This document shows, one piece after another, positions 30,880-39,584 of a stretch of DNA of 64,000 bases. Location: positions 310,001 to 374,000 of the forward strand of contig NC_010830.1 in NCBI RefSeq assembly GCF_000020565.1. The letters run 5' to 3'. The translations under genes and the position numbers were made by a program. Each line of letters begins with the position of its first letter. The first letter of the stretch is position 1. This DNA is from Candidatus Amoebophilus asiaticus 5a2 (GTDB lineage: Bacteria; Bacteroidota; Bacteroidia; Cytophagales; Amoebophilaceae). The notes under the pieces were generated by a model, which searched no databases, was not told the origin of the DNA, and worked only from the letters and a program-made list of their open reading frames with translations.

Positions 30880-31235
30880 AAATTAAATATATTGTTTTTA
30901 TTAGTGTGTGGATTTGTGGAAAAGTTTAAATCTACCACAACATCTCATTAAAATTGTCAGCATTTAGTGTATAAGTCTTAAGTTATACACATATAATCCA
31001 ATTTAAAAACTTCTGTTAATCAGCCACATATATATATAATATGTGAATAACAAATTATAAAGCCGTTTTTTTATCCCTTTTATTTATTTGTGGATATAGA
31101 TGTGGATTGTAAAAGATAAAGGTGTAAAAATGAGCATTATTCAGTTTGCTAACTCTTTGAAAGTTGTTTTGGGTAAAAATAGCAGTTGTTTGTATACACT
31201 AATACACATTATACACAGAGTTATCCACACATAAT
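30880..31235. other. oriC: Candidate chromosomal replication origin (DnaA-box cluster)
   Basis: In a very AT-rich non-coding gap, four exact matches to TTATNCACA occur: TTATACACA at 30983-30991 and 31209-31217, TTATCCACA at 31221-31229, and the complement of TTATTCACA at 31042-31050. Near matches lie at about 30907, 30914, 30967 and 31089. The rest includes AT-only runs suited to unwinding (for example 30861-30900). The gap extends from 30652 to 31400 with no gene seen. dnaA is not adjacent, which is common in this phylum. The role is inferred from box density and nearby parS and parAB. Confidence 0.72.
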
Positions 31236-31480
31236 CTCTCAAGTAGGTTATTTATAAAAATTTATGCTAGATCAGCCAGTGAGCATGGCTAGGAAGTATT
31301 AAGTGAACAATATTCTTTATTATAGTTTAATGGTTGTAAGGGCGGTGGATATACTTAGAGCGTGTGGTTATCTGATAACTTACAGGAAGATTCTATATTA
31401 GAGCTGCTGCGAAAGAGATAAAATAAAGTAGGAATTTGAATAAAACAGAGAGAGAATCTTGCCAGTAGCGATGCTATTTG

Positions 31481-32029
31481 TTAAAAAGCATGCTTGAAGT
31501 TTATCATACCCGCTATAATATTAAAGCGCAGGTTATATTTCTTCTGAAAGTTACGGTAAACTTCTGACATAATCTTAAATACCTTGATCTCTCTTATCTT
31601 ATGCTCTACCTTCATGCGTATGGAGGATAGCTTTCTGTTATGTTCTTTCTGCTCCTTGGTTAATGGCCGCTTACGGCTCTTTTTATAGGGTATCATGACA
31701 TTGCTCTGTAGCTTTTGCCAGCCTTGATAACCACTATCTGCTAGCTTTAAGCTTTCCTTAGGTAAGAGTTTTTCTCCTTTACGGATTTTAAAGTCATGCA
31801 CTTTTCCTTTATGAGATTTGGATACAGAGAGTATTTTTCCATCTTCTCCCATCACTATCTCTGTTTTTATAGTATGTCTCTTTTTCTTGCCTGAATATGA
31901 TTTCTTTTGCTTTTTACTAGGTCTTTGCGTAGGCTGTTCACTCACATCTGCTAATATGCGCAATACCTTTTCTGAGGTTAAGCTGCGATCTTTTTTAATG
32001 CTAATCTTCTTAGCTAGTAATGGCTCCAT
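31481..32029 (-). CDS. IS5-family transposase, catalytic frame (OrfB)
   Basis: The 182-residue catalytic half has three likely DDE positions: Asp in ADVSEQPTQRP, Asp in LADSGYQGWQK, and Glu in KVEHKIREIKVF. The basic stretch SYSGKKKRHTIKTE is typical. It has its own ATG, overlapping OrfA in another frame. All catalytic residues are intact, so the element may still move if the frames can be joined. Confidence 0.82.
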   Translation of the reverse strand: MEPLLAKKISIKKDRSLTSEKVLRILADVSEQPTQRPSKKQKKSYSGKKKRHTIKTEIVMGEDGKILSVSKSHKGKVHDFKIRKGEKLLPKESLKLADSGYQGWQKLQSNVMIPYKKSRKRPLTKEQKEHNRKLSSIRMKVEHKIREIKVFKIMSEVYRNFQKKYNLRFNIIAGMINFKHAF

Positions 32030-32309
32030 TTTTCGCGAGCAAGCGGCATATGTTAGAGTTGTGTAAGTTAAACAAATAGCCTAAAAACACATGGCTAATA
32101 TAAGTGCGATAATACATGAGTACACAGAGCAATTTATCTTCCAAGGTAGGTAAATGACTCATCCTACCATGGCGCAGCTTACTCGATTCTAGCTCTTCAA
32201 AGAGAGGCCTTACTTTTAAAACTAATTTATCAAATGTTTCTATACTTAAGCCAGTTATTCTTCTAAAGTTATAGGGATGTTTGCTTATCCTGGTGTAGGT
32301 TAAATGCAT
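32010..32309 (-). CDS. IS5-family transposase, N-terminal frame (OrfA)
   Basis: The 99-residue protein has the helical N-terminal region of IS5-type transposases (FRRITGLSIETFDKLVLKV, then LPTLEDKLLCVLMYYRTY). It ends 20 nt inside the next frame. OrfB lies one base ahead, so joining them needs a +1 (or -2) slip near the GCGAAAAATGG run at about 32030-32040. Whether this is programmed or a mutation cannot be told from the sequence. Confidence 0.8.
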   Translation of the reverse strand: MHLTYTRISKHPYNFRRITGLSIETFDKLVLKVRPLFEELESSKLRHGRMSHLPTLEDKLLCVLMYYRTYISHVFLGYLFNLHNSNICRLLAKNGAITS

Positions 32310-32578
32310 ACTTATTCCTTTTATATAATAAGAATTACATCTTAACCCTTTTTATCTTCTTTGTCAACCTTTTTCGCAGCAGTTCTATTATTATCCTTTG
32401 ACGTGGCGGATATAAACTATACATACATAATGTATATAAGAAGGTTTTTCAGCATAATCTTTAAGTCTATGCTGGGAAAAAGTTAAAAATGAGTAAAATT
32501 GCTATTATATGTAAGTATTAAGGAGATTAAGCGTTCCAAAACATTATGCTTAATGTTATACCTTGATCATGGAAATTT

Positions 32579-33871
32579 TTAAGCAGTATAGCTTAAGCAA
32601 AACCCTGCTTGCCATATAAAACCTCGTTCTGCAACCATACCCTCTAGAAATCCTGATGTTTTATATAATATATTTCCGTGTAATGATAAGTAAGAATTAA
32701 CTTTGAGCTTGTTGTAAATACCTATCAGTCCACCCCAGTAGCTCTTATCTTCTAATGTATCAGATGCTTCTAATACTAGCTTAGGTTGATACCATAGATT
32801 AGTTGCTAGATCTAGCGTATAGTTTTTATACGTGAAAAGTTCATCTGTTTTACATCCAATACCACCATAGTATTGTGTATAAAAAGGTGACTTACCAATA
32901 TTTAGACTAATTAGAAAAGTTTTTTCTTGATTGTTAATGAAATTATCTAGGTAATAGCTTATTCCAAAGGGTGTTAAGCCTATTCTAATTATAGGCATAT
33001 AAGCTATATTTTTCCATGTTAAGCGGGGTATACTAAATACTTTCTCTTTTTTAAATAGATGTGCATAAAAAGACCAAATAGAAACATATAATACAGGATT
33101 AAGAAAAAATATAGCAGCACTTGATCGGAGTGTGCTTAGGTTTATTTTATCGGAGTCATGTTTGTGTTTTAGCGTTGACAAGTAGTGCAAAATATCATCA
33201 CCTAGGATTATGTTATCAGCAATTACTATATATCCTAATAGATTAGTAAATGCTTTAAAGAAAAGGTTGTAATTTCTATAATCTAAAGAGCCTGCTTTGA
33301 AATTCTTAAGAAGAAGTTCGTTAGCTAATACAGCATTTGCTTCATTGCCAGCTATTATTTTTAATAGTTCTTTATCAGTATGTGTGAAACGTTCTTCTAA
33401 TTCATCAAATATATTGTAATGTGTAATAGCACCTAACCCATTTACAGGTGTAAAAAAAGACGTTATGCCACCAAAAAGAAGGAAGAGTTCATATCCATCC
33501 ACCCGTTTTTTAAAGCTTCGTTGCCTAAATCCATGTCCATTTACTTCATGTGCAAACAGCATCAATAAATCATTACATAGGTTATTTCCAACCAATGTAG
33601 ACCATCTTATGAAAAATTTATCTTTAGCTCTATCAGAAATATACTTATCCTCTAGTTCATTTAAAAGATTTCTGCTTCCTCTAAGCCATGAAGCAGTAGC
33701 ATAAGGGCTTCCATAATGATCAAGAATAAATGACTTTTCTGTAAGTGGAGTGTGCTTTAATGTATCTGTGTCCGTATCTATAGCATATGTATAAATGGGT
33801 ATTAATAGTAATAAGAAGATTAATAAATATTTGCTGATGCTAGCTTTATAAGGTGTGGGTAGGGTATACAT
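32579..33871 (-). CDS. Exported protein with HExxxH motif and barrel-like C-terminus, unknown family
   Basis: The protein has 430 residues. A signal peptide is evident (hydrophobic run at about residues 14-28, likely cut after TYA30). Residues 108-113 read HEVNGH and a later NEAN (Glu177) could supply a third zinc ligand, suggesting a gluzincin-like peptidase. Two hydrophobic stretches follow near residues 205-225 and 255-275. The last 150 residues alternate polar and aromatic residues and end in an aromatic-rich strand, as in outer-membrane proteins. No family is recognised; the peptidase role is speculative. Confidence 0.7.
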   Translation of the reverse strand: MYTLPTPYKASISKYLLIFLLLLIPIYTYAIDTDTDTLKHTPLTEKSFILDHYGSPYATASWLRGSRNLLNELEDKYISDRAKDKFFIRWSTLVGNNLCNDLLMLFAHEVNGHGFRQRSFKKRVDGYELFLLFGGITSFFTPVNGLGAITHYNIFDELEERFTHTDKELLKIIAGNEANAVLANELLLKNFKAGSLDYRNYNLFFKAFTNLLGYIVIADNIILGDDILHYLSTLKHKHDSDKINLSTLRSSAAIFFLNPVLYVSIWSFYAHLFKKEKVFSIPRLTWKNIAYMPIIRIGLTPFGISYYLDNFINNQEKTFLISLNIGKSPFYTQYYGGIGCKTDELFTYKNYTLDLATNLWYQPKLVLEASDTLEDKSYWGGLIGIYNKLKVNSYLSLHGNILYKTSGFLEGMVAERGFIWQAGFCLSYTA

Positions 33872-34013
33872 TTTTAGAGAGATGTATTATTAAGGATATA
33901 ATTTATGATTTCTGTACTTAGTATTTTTTAGTATAAATTCAATAATAATTTAACTAGGCATACCTTGTTGATTTAATTAAATTAGTAAGGTAGTTCTACA
34001 ACCAACATCAACT

Positions 34014-35192
34014 TTAATTATCAGCCTGTACTTTTGATTCCTTAGAAGAATCTTCTGCTACTGCTTTTTTATTTTCAAGATAAATTCCTTGAACGCCTTC
34101 CTTAGGTTGTATGTGTAGTCCCTTAGAATTGTAAAACTCCACTTTACCCTGCTCGTCTTGGTATATCAGAAACACTTCTATGCTATCGATGGTTTCAAGC
34201 ATTTTTAAAGCTCCATCAAAATCTTTTGTAAGAATAGCCGTGGCATATGCGCTTGCTGTCGTACAGTCATTTGCTAGTACGGAAGCAGCTATTATATTTC
34301 CATGAGCGGGATAGCCTGTTTGTGGGTTAATAATAATATGCATGTTTTGTTCACTGTCCCAAGGAGCATACTGCCTAACTATAGAAATAGCTTTGTCAGT
34401 TAGCTTGCCGTGTATAGAAAAAGGTTCAATTATAAACTTATTTTCAGTTATGGTTCGTTTTACTTGCCACGGCTGTTTGTCACTATTTATCCCATGTGCT
34501 ACCGCTTCATTACCTAATTCTATACACAAATCTTTTACACCTTTAGAATGTAAAAAAGCTACTATCACGTCTATCGCATAACTAGAAATGATACTGCTTA
34601 AATCAACTGTAACTCCTTCTTTCAGTTTTTTTACTCGCTTCTGATTCACTACTACATAGTCTAAACCAACATATTCTTGTAAAGCTTGTATTTGTGAATT
34701 AGCAGGAGGTATACCTTTCTGTAGGTTGTTTTTCCACAGTTTAATAAGAGGGGCTACCGTAGGGTCAAAAGCTCCTTGTGTTCTATTATATATTTCTTTG
34801 CTTTTATCAAGGATAGGATATAAATAAGGAGACTCAAAATGAAATGCTGTACAGTTATGTCTATTAAACTTAGCTACCTCTGAATCTTTGTTGGAAATAT
34901 CTAACGCTTGTGATACATCAGCTAACAAAGCTTCAATCTCAGTTTGGTAGTTAGCATCTCCTTTTACTTTATATTGTACAGTATAATTTCTCCCTAATGC
35001 TTGCCCTTGTAAGGTTATAACTTGTGGCTTTTCCTTTCTAACTGAAATAATAAACAAAAATAGTAACAGTAGTAATAACAACCATTTGTATTTATTGACC
35101 CATCTAAATAGTAATTTTAGATACCTTAAGGTTATTGATTTAATGTTAGGTTTAGTTTCTTTTGTATAAATTTCTGTACCATCCATTTTCAT
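34014..35192 (-). CDS. apbE: ApbE-like FAD:protein FMN transferase, altered metal site
   Basis: The 392-residue protein has one N-terminal membrane segment (about residues 38-50, KWLLLLLLLFLFIISV) and no lipobox. Family motifs are visible: GAFDPTVAPLIKLW, GVTVDLSSI, IINPQTGYPA and TTASAYATAI. ApbE enzymes attach FMN to threonines of Na+-pumping NADH dehydrogenase and similar proteins. In the last motif the usual metal-binding Asp (ADALAT) is Ser314, while Thr318 is kept, so activity is uncertain. The C-terminal 40 residues are charged and poorly conserved. It is monocistronic and divergent from ruvB. Confidence 0.85.
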   Translation of the reverse strand: MKMDGTEIYTKETKPNIKSITLRYLKLLFRWVNKYKWLLLLLLLFLFIISVRKEKPQVITLQGQALGRNYTVQYKVKGDANYQTEIEALLADVSQALDISNKDSEVAKFNRHNCTAFHFESPYLYPILDKSKEIYNRTQGAFDPTVAPLIKLWKNNLQKGIPPANSQIQALQEYVGLDYVVVNQKRVKKLKEGVTVDLSSIISSYAIDVIVAFLHSKGVKDLCIELGNEAVAHGINSDKQPWQVKRTITENKFIIEPFSIHGKLTDKAISIVRQYAPWDSEQNMHIIINPQTGYPAHGNIIAASVLANDCTTASAYATAILTKDFDGALKMLETIDSIEVFLIYQDEQGKVEFYNSKGLHIQPKEGVQGIYLENKKAVAEDSSKESKVQADN

Positions 35193-35355
35193 GTTATTGC
35201 TTTGTAACTAATTTCTTAGTTCCTTTATCGTAAAATATGCTTGCATCAAAAGTTAGCTAAAAATACATTAAAAGCTGCAAATACGTGGCCTATGGTTTAG
35301 TGTAAATGAGTTTACATCTTAAACTGCTTAATACATTCCATCTACAGACTCTGTT

Positions 35356-36384
35356 ATGCGCAAAGATTATCTAAATAGTAATAAAGATTCGTTATCTGCA
35401 CCTGAAAAAGAAATAGAGCGTGCATTGCGGCCACATGTGTTTGCTGACTTTACAGGCCAAGAAAAAATTGTTGCGAATCTAAAAATTTTTGTACAAGCTG
35501 CAAAAGAACGTAAAGAGCCCTTAGACCATGTTTTGTTACATGGCCCTCCTGGTTTAGGTAAAACTACTTTGGCTCATATTATTGCCAATGAGTTGGGTGC
35601 TAATATACGTATTACTTCTGGGCCAGTGCTAGACAAGCCTGGTGACTTAGCTGGGCTGCTTACCAATTTAGGTCCATACGACGTGCTATTTATCGACGAA
35701 ATCCATCGGTTAAATCCGATTGTGGAAGAATACCTTTATACAGCTATGGAGGATTTTAAAATTGATATTATGCTAGATTCTGGCCCTAGTGCTCGCAGTG
35801 TACAGCTTAATTTAAACCCTTTTACCCTAATAGGAGCTACCACTCGTTCTGGTTTGTTAACTTCTCCTTTGCGTGCTCGTTTTGGAATTAACACTCGGCT
35901 AGCATATTATGATGTTACCTTATTAACACAAATTGTGAAGAGATCTAGCCAAATTCTAAATGTGCCTATAGAAGAATCTGCTGCTTACGAATTGGCACGT
36001 AGGAGCCGAGGTACACCTAGGATTGCTAATACTCTATTAAGGAGGACACGTGACTTTGCACAGATAACTGGTAGTGGAACCATCACACAACAAATAGCAC
36101 AAATGGCTTTAAAAGCATTGGACGTAGATGAAGACGGGTTAGATGAAATGGATAACCGTATATTATCCACTATTATTGAAAAATTCCATGGAGGGCCTGT
36201 GGGTATTTCTACCATAGCCACAGCATGTAGTGAGGAGTCAGAGACAATTGAAGAAGTGTATGAGCCATTCTTAATACAAGAAGGTTACCTACACCGTACA
36301 CCGAGAGGCAGGGAAGCAACACCAAAAGCTTATAAGCACTTAAAATTAGCACCTCCTCAGCGTGCAGGCACGCTTTTTGAGTAA
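35356..36384 (+). CDS. ruvB: Holliday junction branch-migration ATPase RuvB
   Basis: This hexameric AAA+ motor acts with RuvA at recombination junctions. The protein has 342 residues. Walker A is [11 protein letters not shown] near residue 64, Walker B is LFIDEIHR, the sensor region is [18 protein letters not shown], and the C-terminal winged-helix ends with the RTPRGR motif. Complete. folA follows 14 bp downstream and cinA soon after, suggesting a three-gene operon. Confidence 0.98.
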   Translation: MRKDYLNSNKDSLSAPEKEIERALRPHVFADFTGQEKIVANLKIFVQAAKERKEPLDHVLLHGPPGLGKTTLAHIIANELGANIRITSGPVLDKPGDLAGLLTNLGPYDVLFIDEIHRLNPIVEEYLYTAMEDFKIDIMLDSGPSARSVQLNLNPFTLIGATTRSGLLTSPLRARFGINTRLAYYDVTLLTQIVKRSSQILNVPIEESAAYELARRSRGTPRIANTLLRRTRDFAQITGSGTITQQIAQMALKALDVDEDGLDEMDNRILSTIIEKFHGGPVGISTIATACSEESETIEEVYEPFLIQEGYLHRTPRGREATPKAYKHLKLAPPQRAGTLFE

Positions 36385-36398
36385 TATTTAAAAAGATT

Positions 36399-36893
36399 AT
36401 GATTAAATCCATTATTGTAGCTAAGGCAGTTAACCACGTAATTGGAAACAAGGGTAGATTACCTTGGCATATGCCTGCAGATTTGAAGCACTTTAAAGAG
36501 CTTACTGGTGGGCATCATGTTATTATGGGTAGGAAGACTTTTGAATCCTTACCAGGATCTTTGCCAGACCGTAAAATTATTATATTAAGTCAAAGCTTAA
36601 ACTACAAGGTAGAAGATTGTACAGTAGTACCTAGCTTAGAAATGGCTTTAGAAATAGCAAATCAAGCCAACGAGACAGAAGTATTTATAGCGGGAGGAGC
36701 AGCTGTTTATAGAGAAGCATTAGGTATAGTAGATAAAATTTACTTGACAGTTATTCATACAGATGTAGAGGGTGATACTTTTTTTCCAACATTGAAAGAT
36801 CATCAATGGACAGAAGTTAGTATAGTTTCTCATAACCATGATATCAAACATGCTTATGCGTATGATTTTATAGAGCTGGCAAAGCGTATTTGA
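36399..36893 (+). CDS. folA: Dihydrofolate reductase
   Basis: This enzyme reduces dihydrofolate with NADPH. The 164-residue protein has the start IIVAKAVNHVIGNKGRLPWHMPADLKHFK (motif spans residues 4-32) containing the substrate-binding Asp, then VIMGRKTFESLP and the Gly-Gly motif FIAGGAAVYREAL. Complete. It lies between ruvB and cinA on the same strand. Confidence 0.96.
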   Translation: MIKSIIVAKAVNHVIGNKGRLPWHMPADLKHFKELTGGHHVIMGRKTFESLPGSLPDRKIIILSQSLNYKVEDCTVVPSLEMALEIANQANETEVFIAGGAAVYREALGIVDKIYLTVIHTDVEGDTFFPTLKDHQWTEVSIVSHNHDIKHAYAYDFIELAKRI

Positions 36894-36915
36894 TATCTAT
36901 AAAACTTATAGACAT

Positions 36916-38166
36916 ATGCGTACAGAAATTATAAGTATAGGCAATGAGCTGTTGCAAGGACAAATATTAGATAGCAATGCACAACATATAAGTACAGCGC
37001 TTTCACAAATAGGGTTGAAGGTTATGCAGATAACGGTGCTACCCGATGAAATTGAAGCTATAGTAGAGGCTTTAGCAGCAACTAAGCAGCGTAGCTGTAA
37101 AATCGTTATTACTACTGGTGGATTAGGGCCTACTTCAGATGATGTAACTAAAGAAGCTTTAGCTAAATATTTAGATTGTCCTGCTGTAGTTTTTAGTAAA
37201 GAAAGGCTATCTAACTTAGGAGGTGTGGATACTCCAGTTATACAGTATCTCGAACGAGCAACAAATTCTTCCGTTAATATTTCTGATTTACAATTAGGCG
37301 GCATCAAGAATGTATTAGGAACAGCTCCTGGCATATACTGTAAACAGAATAACCAAATTTTAATAGTGCTGCCAGGTGTACCTACCGAAATGCAGGCTAT
37401 GCTAAGAGATACTGTATTACCTTACCTACAATCTAATTTTACCTTACCCATCTTTTATCAAAAAACTATTTGTACCATAGGTATATCAGAGGAAGAAATA
37501 GCAGCTATACTAGCTCCGTGGGAAAGCCGATTACCTGCACCTATAAAATTAGCCTACTTACCTGATCTAGCGACTGTAAAGATTACACTTGCAGCAACTG
37601 TACCTACTTGGGAGGAATCTAAGCGGCTAGTAGAAGAAGAATTTTTAAGGGTCCTACCTCTTATTGAACCGTATGTATATGGATATAATACAGATACGAT
37701 AGAAGAAGTAATAAGTAGGTTGCTTAAGTCACAAAAAAATAGTCTTTCTGTTGCTGAAAGCTGTACTGGTGGGTATGTTTCTCAGTTGATTACTCAAGTT
37801 CCAGGCAGTTCTGTATATTATCAAGGCGGAATAGTTGCTTATAATAATACTGCTAAGCATAAAATACTTGGCGTAGCAAGAAATACATTATTACAATATG
37901 GTGCGGTAAGCCAAGAAACTGCTATGGAAATGGCGCGTAATGTACGCCTTAAGTTAAAGGCTAATATAGGATTGGCAACTACTGGTATTGCAGGACCAGG
38001 TGGAGGAACTATAGAACATCCTGTGGGAACTATTTGGATTGCTTATGCAGATGAAAACACATGTTATGCACAAAAACTACAATTAACCAATAACAGATTA
38101 TATAATATCCAACTAACAGCTTATCATTTACTTGATCTATTGAGAAAGAAATTGCAAGGTAAATAA
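36916..38166 (+). CDS. cinA: CinA/PncC family protein (NMN amidohydrolase type)
   Basis: The 416-residue protein has two parts: an N-terminal MoaB-like COG1058 domain (SIGNELLQGQILDSN, TTGGLGPTSDDVTKEAL) and a C-terminal PncC domain (SVAESCTGGYVSQLIT, TGIAGPGGG). The PncC part deamidates nicotinamide mononucleotide in the NAD recycling route. Complete, last gene of the ruvB-folA-cinA run. Confidence 0.95.
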   Translation: MRTEIISIGNELLQGQILDSNAQHISTALSQIGLKVMQITVLPDEIEAIVEALAATKQRSCKIVITTGGLGPTSDDVTKEALAKYLDCPAVVFSKERLSNLGGVDTPVIQYLERATNSSVNISDLQLGGIKNVLGTAPGIYCKQNNQILIVLPGVPTEMQAMLRDTVLPYLQSNFTLPIFYQKTICTIGISEEEIAAILAPWESRLPAPIKLAYLPDLATVKITLAATVPTWEESKRLVEEEFLRVLPLIEPYVYGYNTDTIEEVISRLLKSQKNSLSVAESCTGGYVSQLITQVPGSSVYYQGGIVAYNNTAKHKILGVARNTLLQYGAVSQETAMEMARNVRLKLKANIGLATTGIAGPGGGTIEHPVGTIWIAYADENTCYAQKLQLTNNRLYNIQLTAYHLLDLLRKKLQGK

Positions 38167-38280
38167 TAAGGTTCTTGTTTGCGCATAGCCTTATCTGGTA
38201 CACGTTCACGGGGCTACCAATGCTAGAAACACGTTATTGAAAGTATAAAAAAGCACTTGGTTGCTAAGAATACGGTATTG

Positions 38281-38635
38281 TTAAATTAAGATAGGCAGCT
38301 GATTATTTAGCTTGGCCATTAGCAGGTTGAGCGATTTTTCTATCATGTGCACCTGTTTGCTATAGCATTTTCCTTTACGCTTAAATCTTGCTAAATAGTG
38401 CCTCATTAAGCTATTATATCCTTCCACTGTATAAGTTTCTGATTTGCTTTGTCGGTGTTTATCTTTTGGAATAAACTGCTGGTAGCTTTTCCAATAATCA
38501 CCACAATACAGCTTGCCTATATCCTTGACGCGCTCCCATAACTTCAGTCCGGTTTGTGTCGAGCGATCTCCACACACATAAGATATAAAGCGCTTGCTTA
38601 TCCTATCAACAGCTATCCATATCCAGCAGTAGACT
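38281..38635 (-). CDS. IS1-like transposase, InsB-type frame (read after -1 shift)
   Basis: From the slip site the -1 frame reads VYCWIWIAVDRISKRFISYV and continues through LKLWERVKDIGKLYCGDYW to the region VEGYNSLMRHYLARFKRKG, which holds the likely final Glu. An internal start at 38577 would miss the AVDR aspartate, so expression by frameshifting is expected. The C-terminus is complete. Confidence 0.82.
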
Positions 38636-38960
38636 TTTTTGAACCCACATAAGTGTGTATTTCATCCATCTCGACTATCTCTACTTCATCTTGTCTTTCT
38701 GGTAAACTTACTTGCTCTCCAGATGCTTTTACCCATTGATAGACTGTTCCATAGCTTATGTTGAGTATACGGCCTATAGCTCGAAATCCTAATCCTTCTA
38801 AGTATAATTGCAACGCTTTTCGCTTAGTAGATACAGGTTTAACATCTGATTTGTGACTAACTGTGTAAGGGAAACGGCAACTTTTACACTGGTAGCGCTG
38901 TCTACCTCTAACAATTCCATCTTTACAGCTTTGAGTATTATTACATCGAGGACAGTTCAT
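38613..38960 (-). CDS. IS1-like transposase, InsA-type frame
   Basis: The 115-residue protein starts with a zinc-finger-like CPRCNNTQSCKDG, then QRYQCKSC, followed by a helix-turn-helix (GFRAIGRILNISYGTVYQWVK, residues about 57-77). After the slip site this frame ends quickly at GYG. The first catalytic Asp region, MDEIHTYVG, lies in this frame before the slip, so the full transposase needs the fused product. Confidence 0.85.
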   Translation of the reverse strand: MNCPRCNNTQSCKDGIVRGRQRYQCKSCRFPYTVSHKSDVKPVSTKRKALQLYLEGLGFRAIGRILNISYGTVYQWVKASGEQVSLPERQDEVEIVEMDEIHTYVGSKKSTAGYG

Positions 38961-39168
38961 ACTTTTTCCTCTAACTTACTAATTCTATCCTAATTTAACA
39001 ATACCAGAATAAAATACGAAGCATCTATAAAATTAACTGTATACTAACAACCAACAATAGTTCTTATAGGTAGTTGCTAAATAAAATATGTGTTTTTGGA
39101 TCATATTAAAGGTAGTAGACCCGTAAACGCGTATCTTATTTTTTTATATGTAGAGAATTAAAAAAATA

Positions 39169-39582
39169 CAAAGCAAGCCTATAAGCCGAGTTCTGTACGC
39201 TGTTCTTCTATAAGAAAACCGAGCGTGCTTATCATTTATCTGGGTCTGCAATCACTTGCATCCTCTAGCGGCCTACCCATGTTGCCTTTCAATAACTGAA
39301 ATACAGACGAGCAGCCTGTTATCCCCTTTTATGGGAAAGCAACACTTACTTGGCCTTGCAACCCCTAAGGTTTACCGTGCCTTTGTTGTCACCAACAAAG
39401 CGGTGGGCTTTTACCCCACCTTTTCACCCTTACCTATTGCTAGGCGGTTTATTTTCTGTGGCACTGTCTGCTATCCTAGCTTTCTTACTAGGTGCCTTCC
39501 TGTTAAGAAGTAGGGTGCTCTATGTTGCTCGGACTTTCCTCCCTGGTACTTTTACCAGAGCGATAAGCCAGCTTGCTTGTAT
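39169..39582 (-). ncRNA. rnpB: RNase P RNA
   Basis: Read on the minus strand, the RNA starts CAAGCAAGCTGGCTTATCGC, contains the hallmark GAGGAAAGTCCGAGC soon after, and ends with ACAGAACTCGGCTTATAGGC. The first and last bases pair as helix P1 (CAAGCAAGC with GCTTGCTTTG). At about 414 nt it is a type A bacterial RNA. It cleaves the 5' leader of tRNA precursors. It lies directly after the lepB stop codon on the same strand and may be processed from that transcript. Confidence 0.93.
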
Positions 39583-39584
39583 CT

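Larger units (their letters stand above)
31401..32385 (-). mobile_element. IS5-family insertion sequence (985 bp)
   Basis: The ends GAGCTGCTGCGAAAGAG and its near-complement (CTTTTTCGCAGCAGTTC) are the terminal inverted repeats. Both sides are flanked by TATTA, a 5-bp direct repeat consistent with a target duplication. The element carries two overlapping transposase frames on the minus strand. It lies about 170 bp from the candidate origin. Confidence 0.85.
38274..39005 (-). mobile_element. IS1-like insertion sequence (732 bp) with -1 frameshift signal
   Basis: The terminal repeats GGTATTGTTAAATTAAGATAG and its near-complement bound the element. Two minus-strand frames encode the transposase, offset by -1, with an A6G run (38634-38641) at the junction. 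This resembles the A6C slip site by which IS1 makes InsAB'. Both ends and frames look intact, so it may be active. Confidence 0.88.
38199..39133. mobile_element. MITE copy 2, interrupted by an IS1-like element
   Basis: The left half (38199-38273) starts GTACACGTTCACGGGG and carries the shared internal block ending TTGGTTGCTAAGAATA. The right half (39006-39133) resumes with AGAATAAAATACGAAGC and ends GTAGACCCGTAAACGCGTAT. AGAATA is present on both sides of the IS, as expected of its target duplication. The outer flanks CTTATCTG and CTTATTTT are alike at 6 of 8 positions, a decayed 8-bp duplication made by the MITE itself. Confidence 0.82.
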
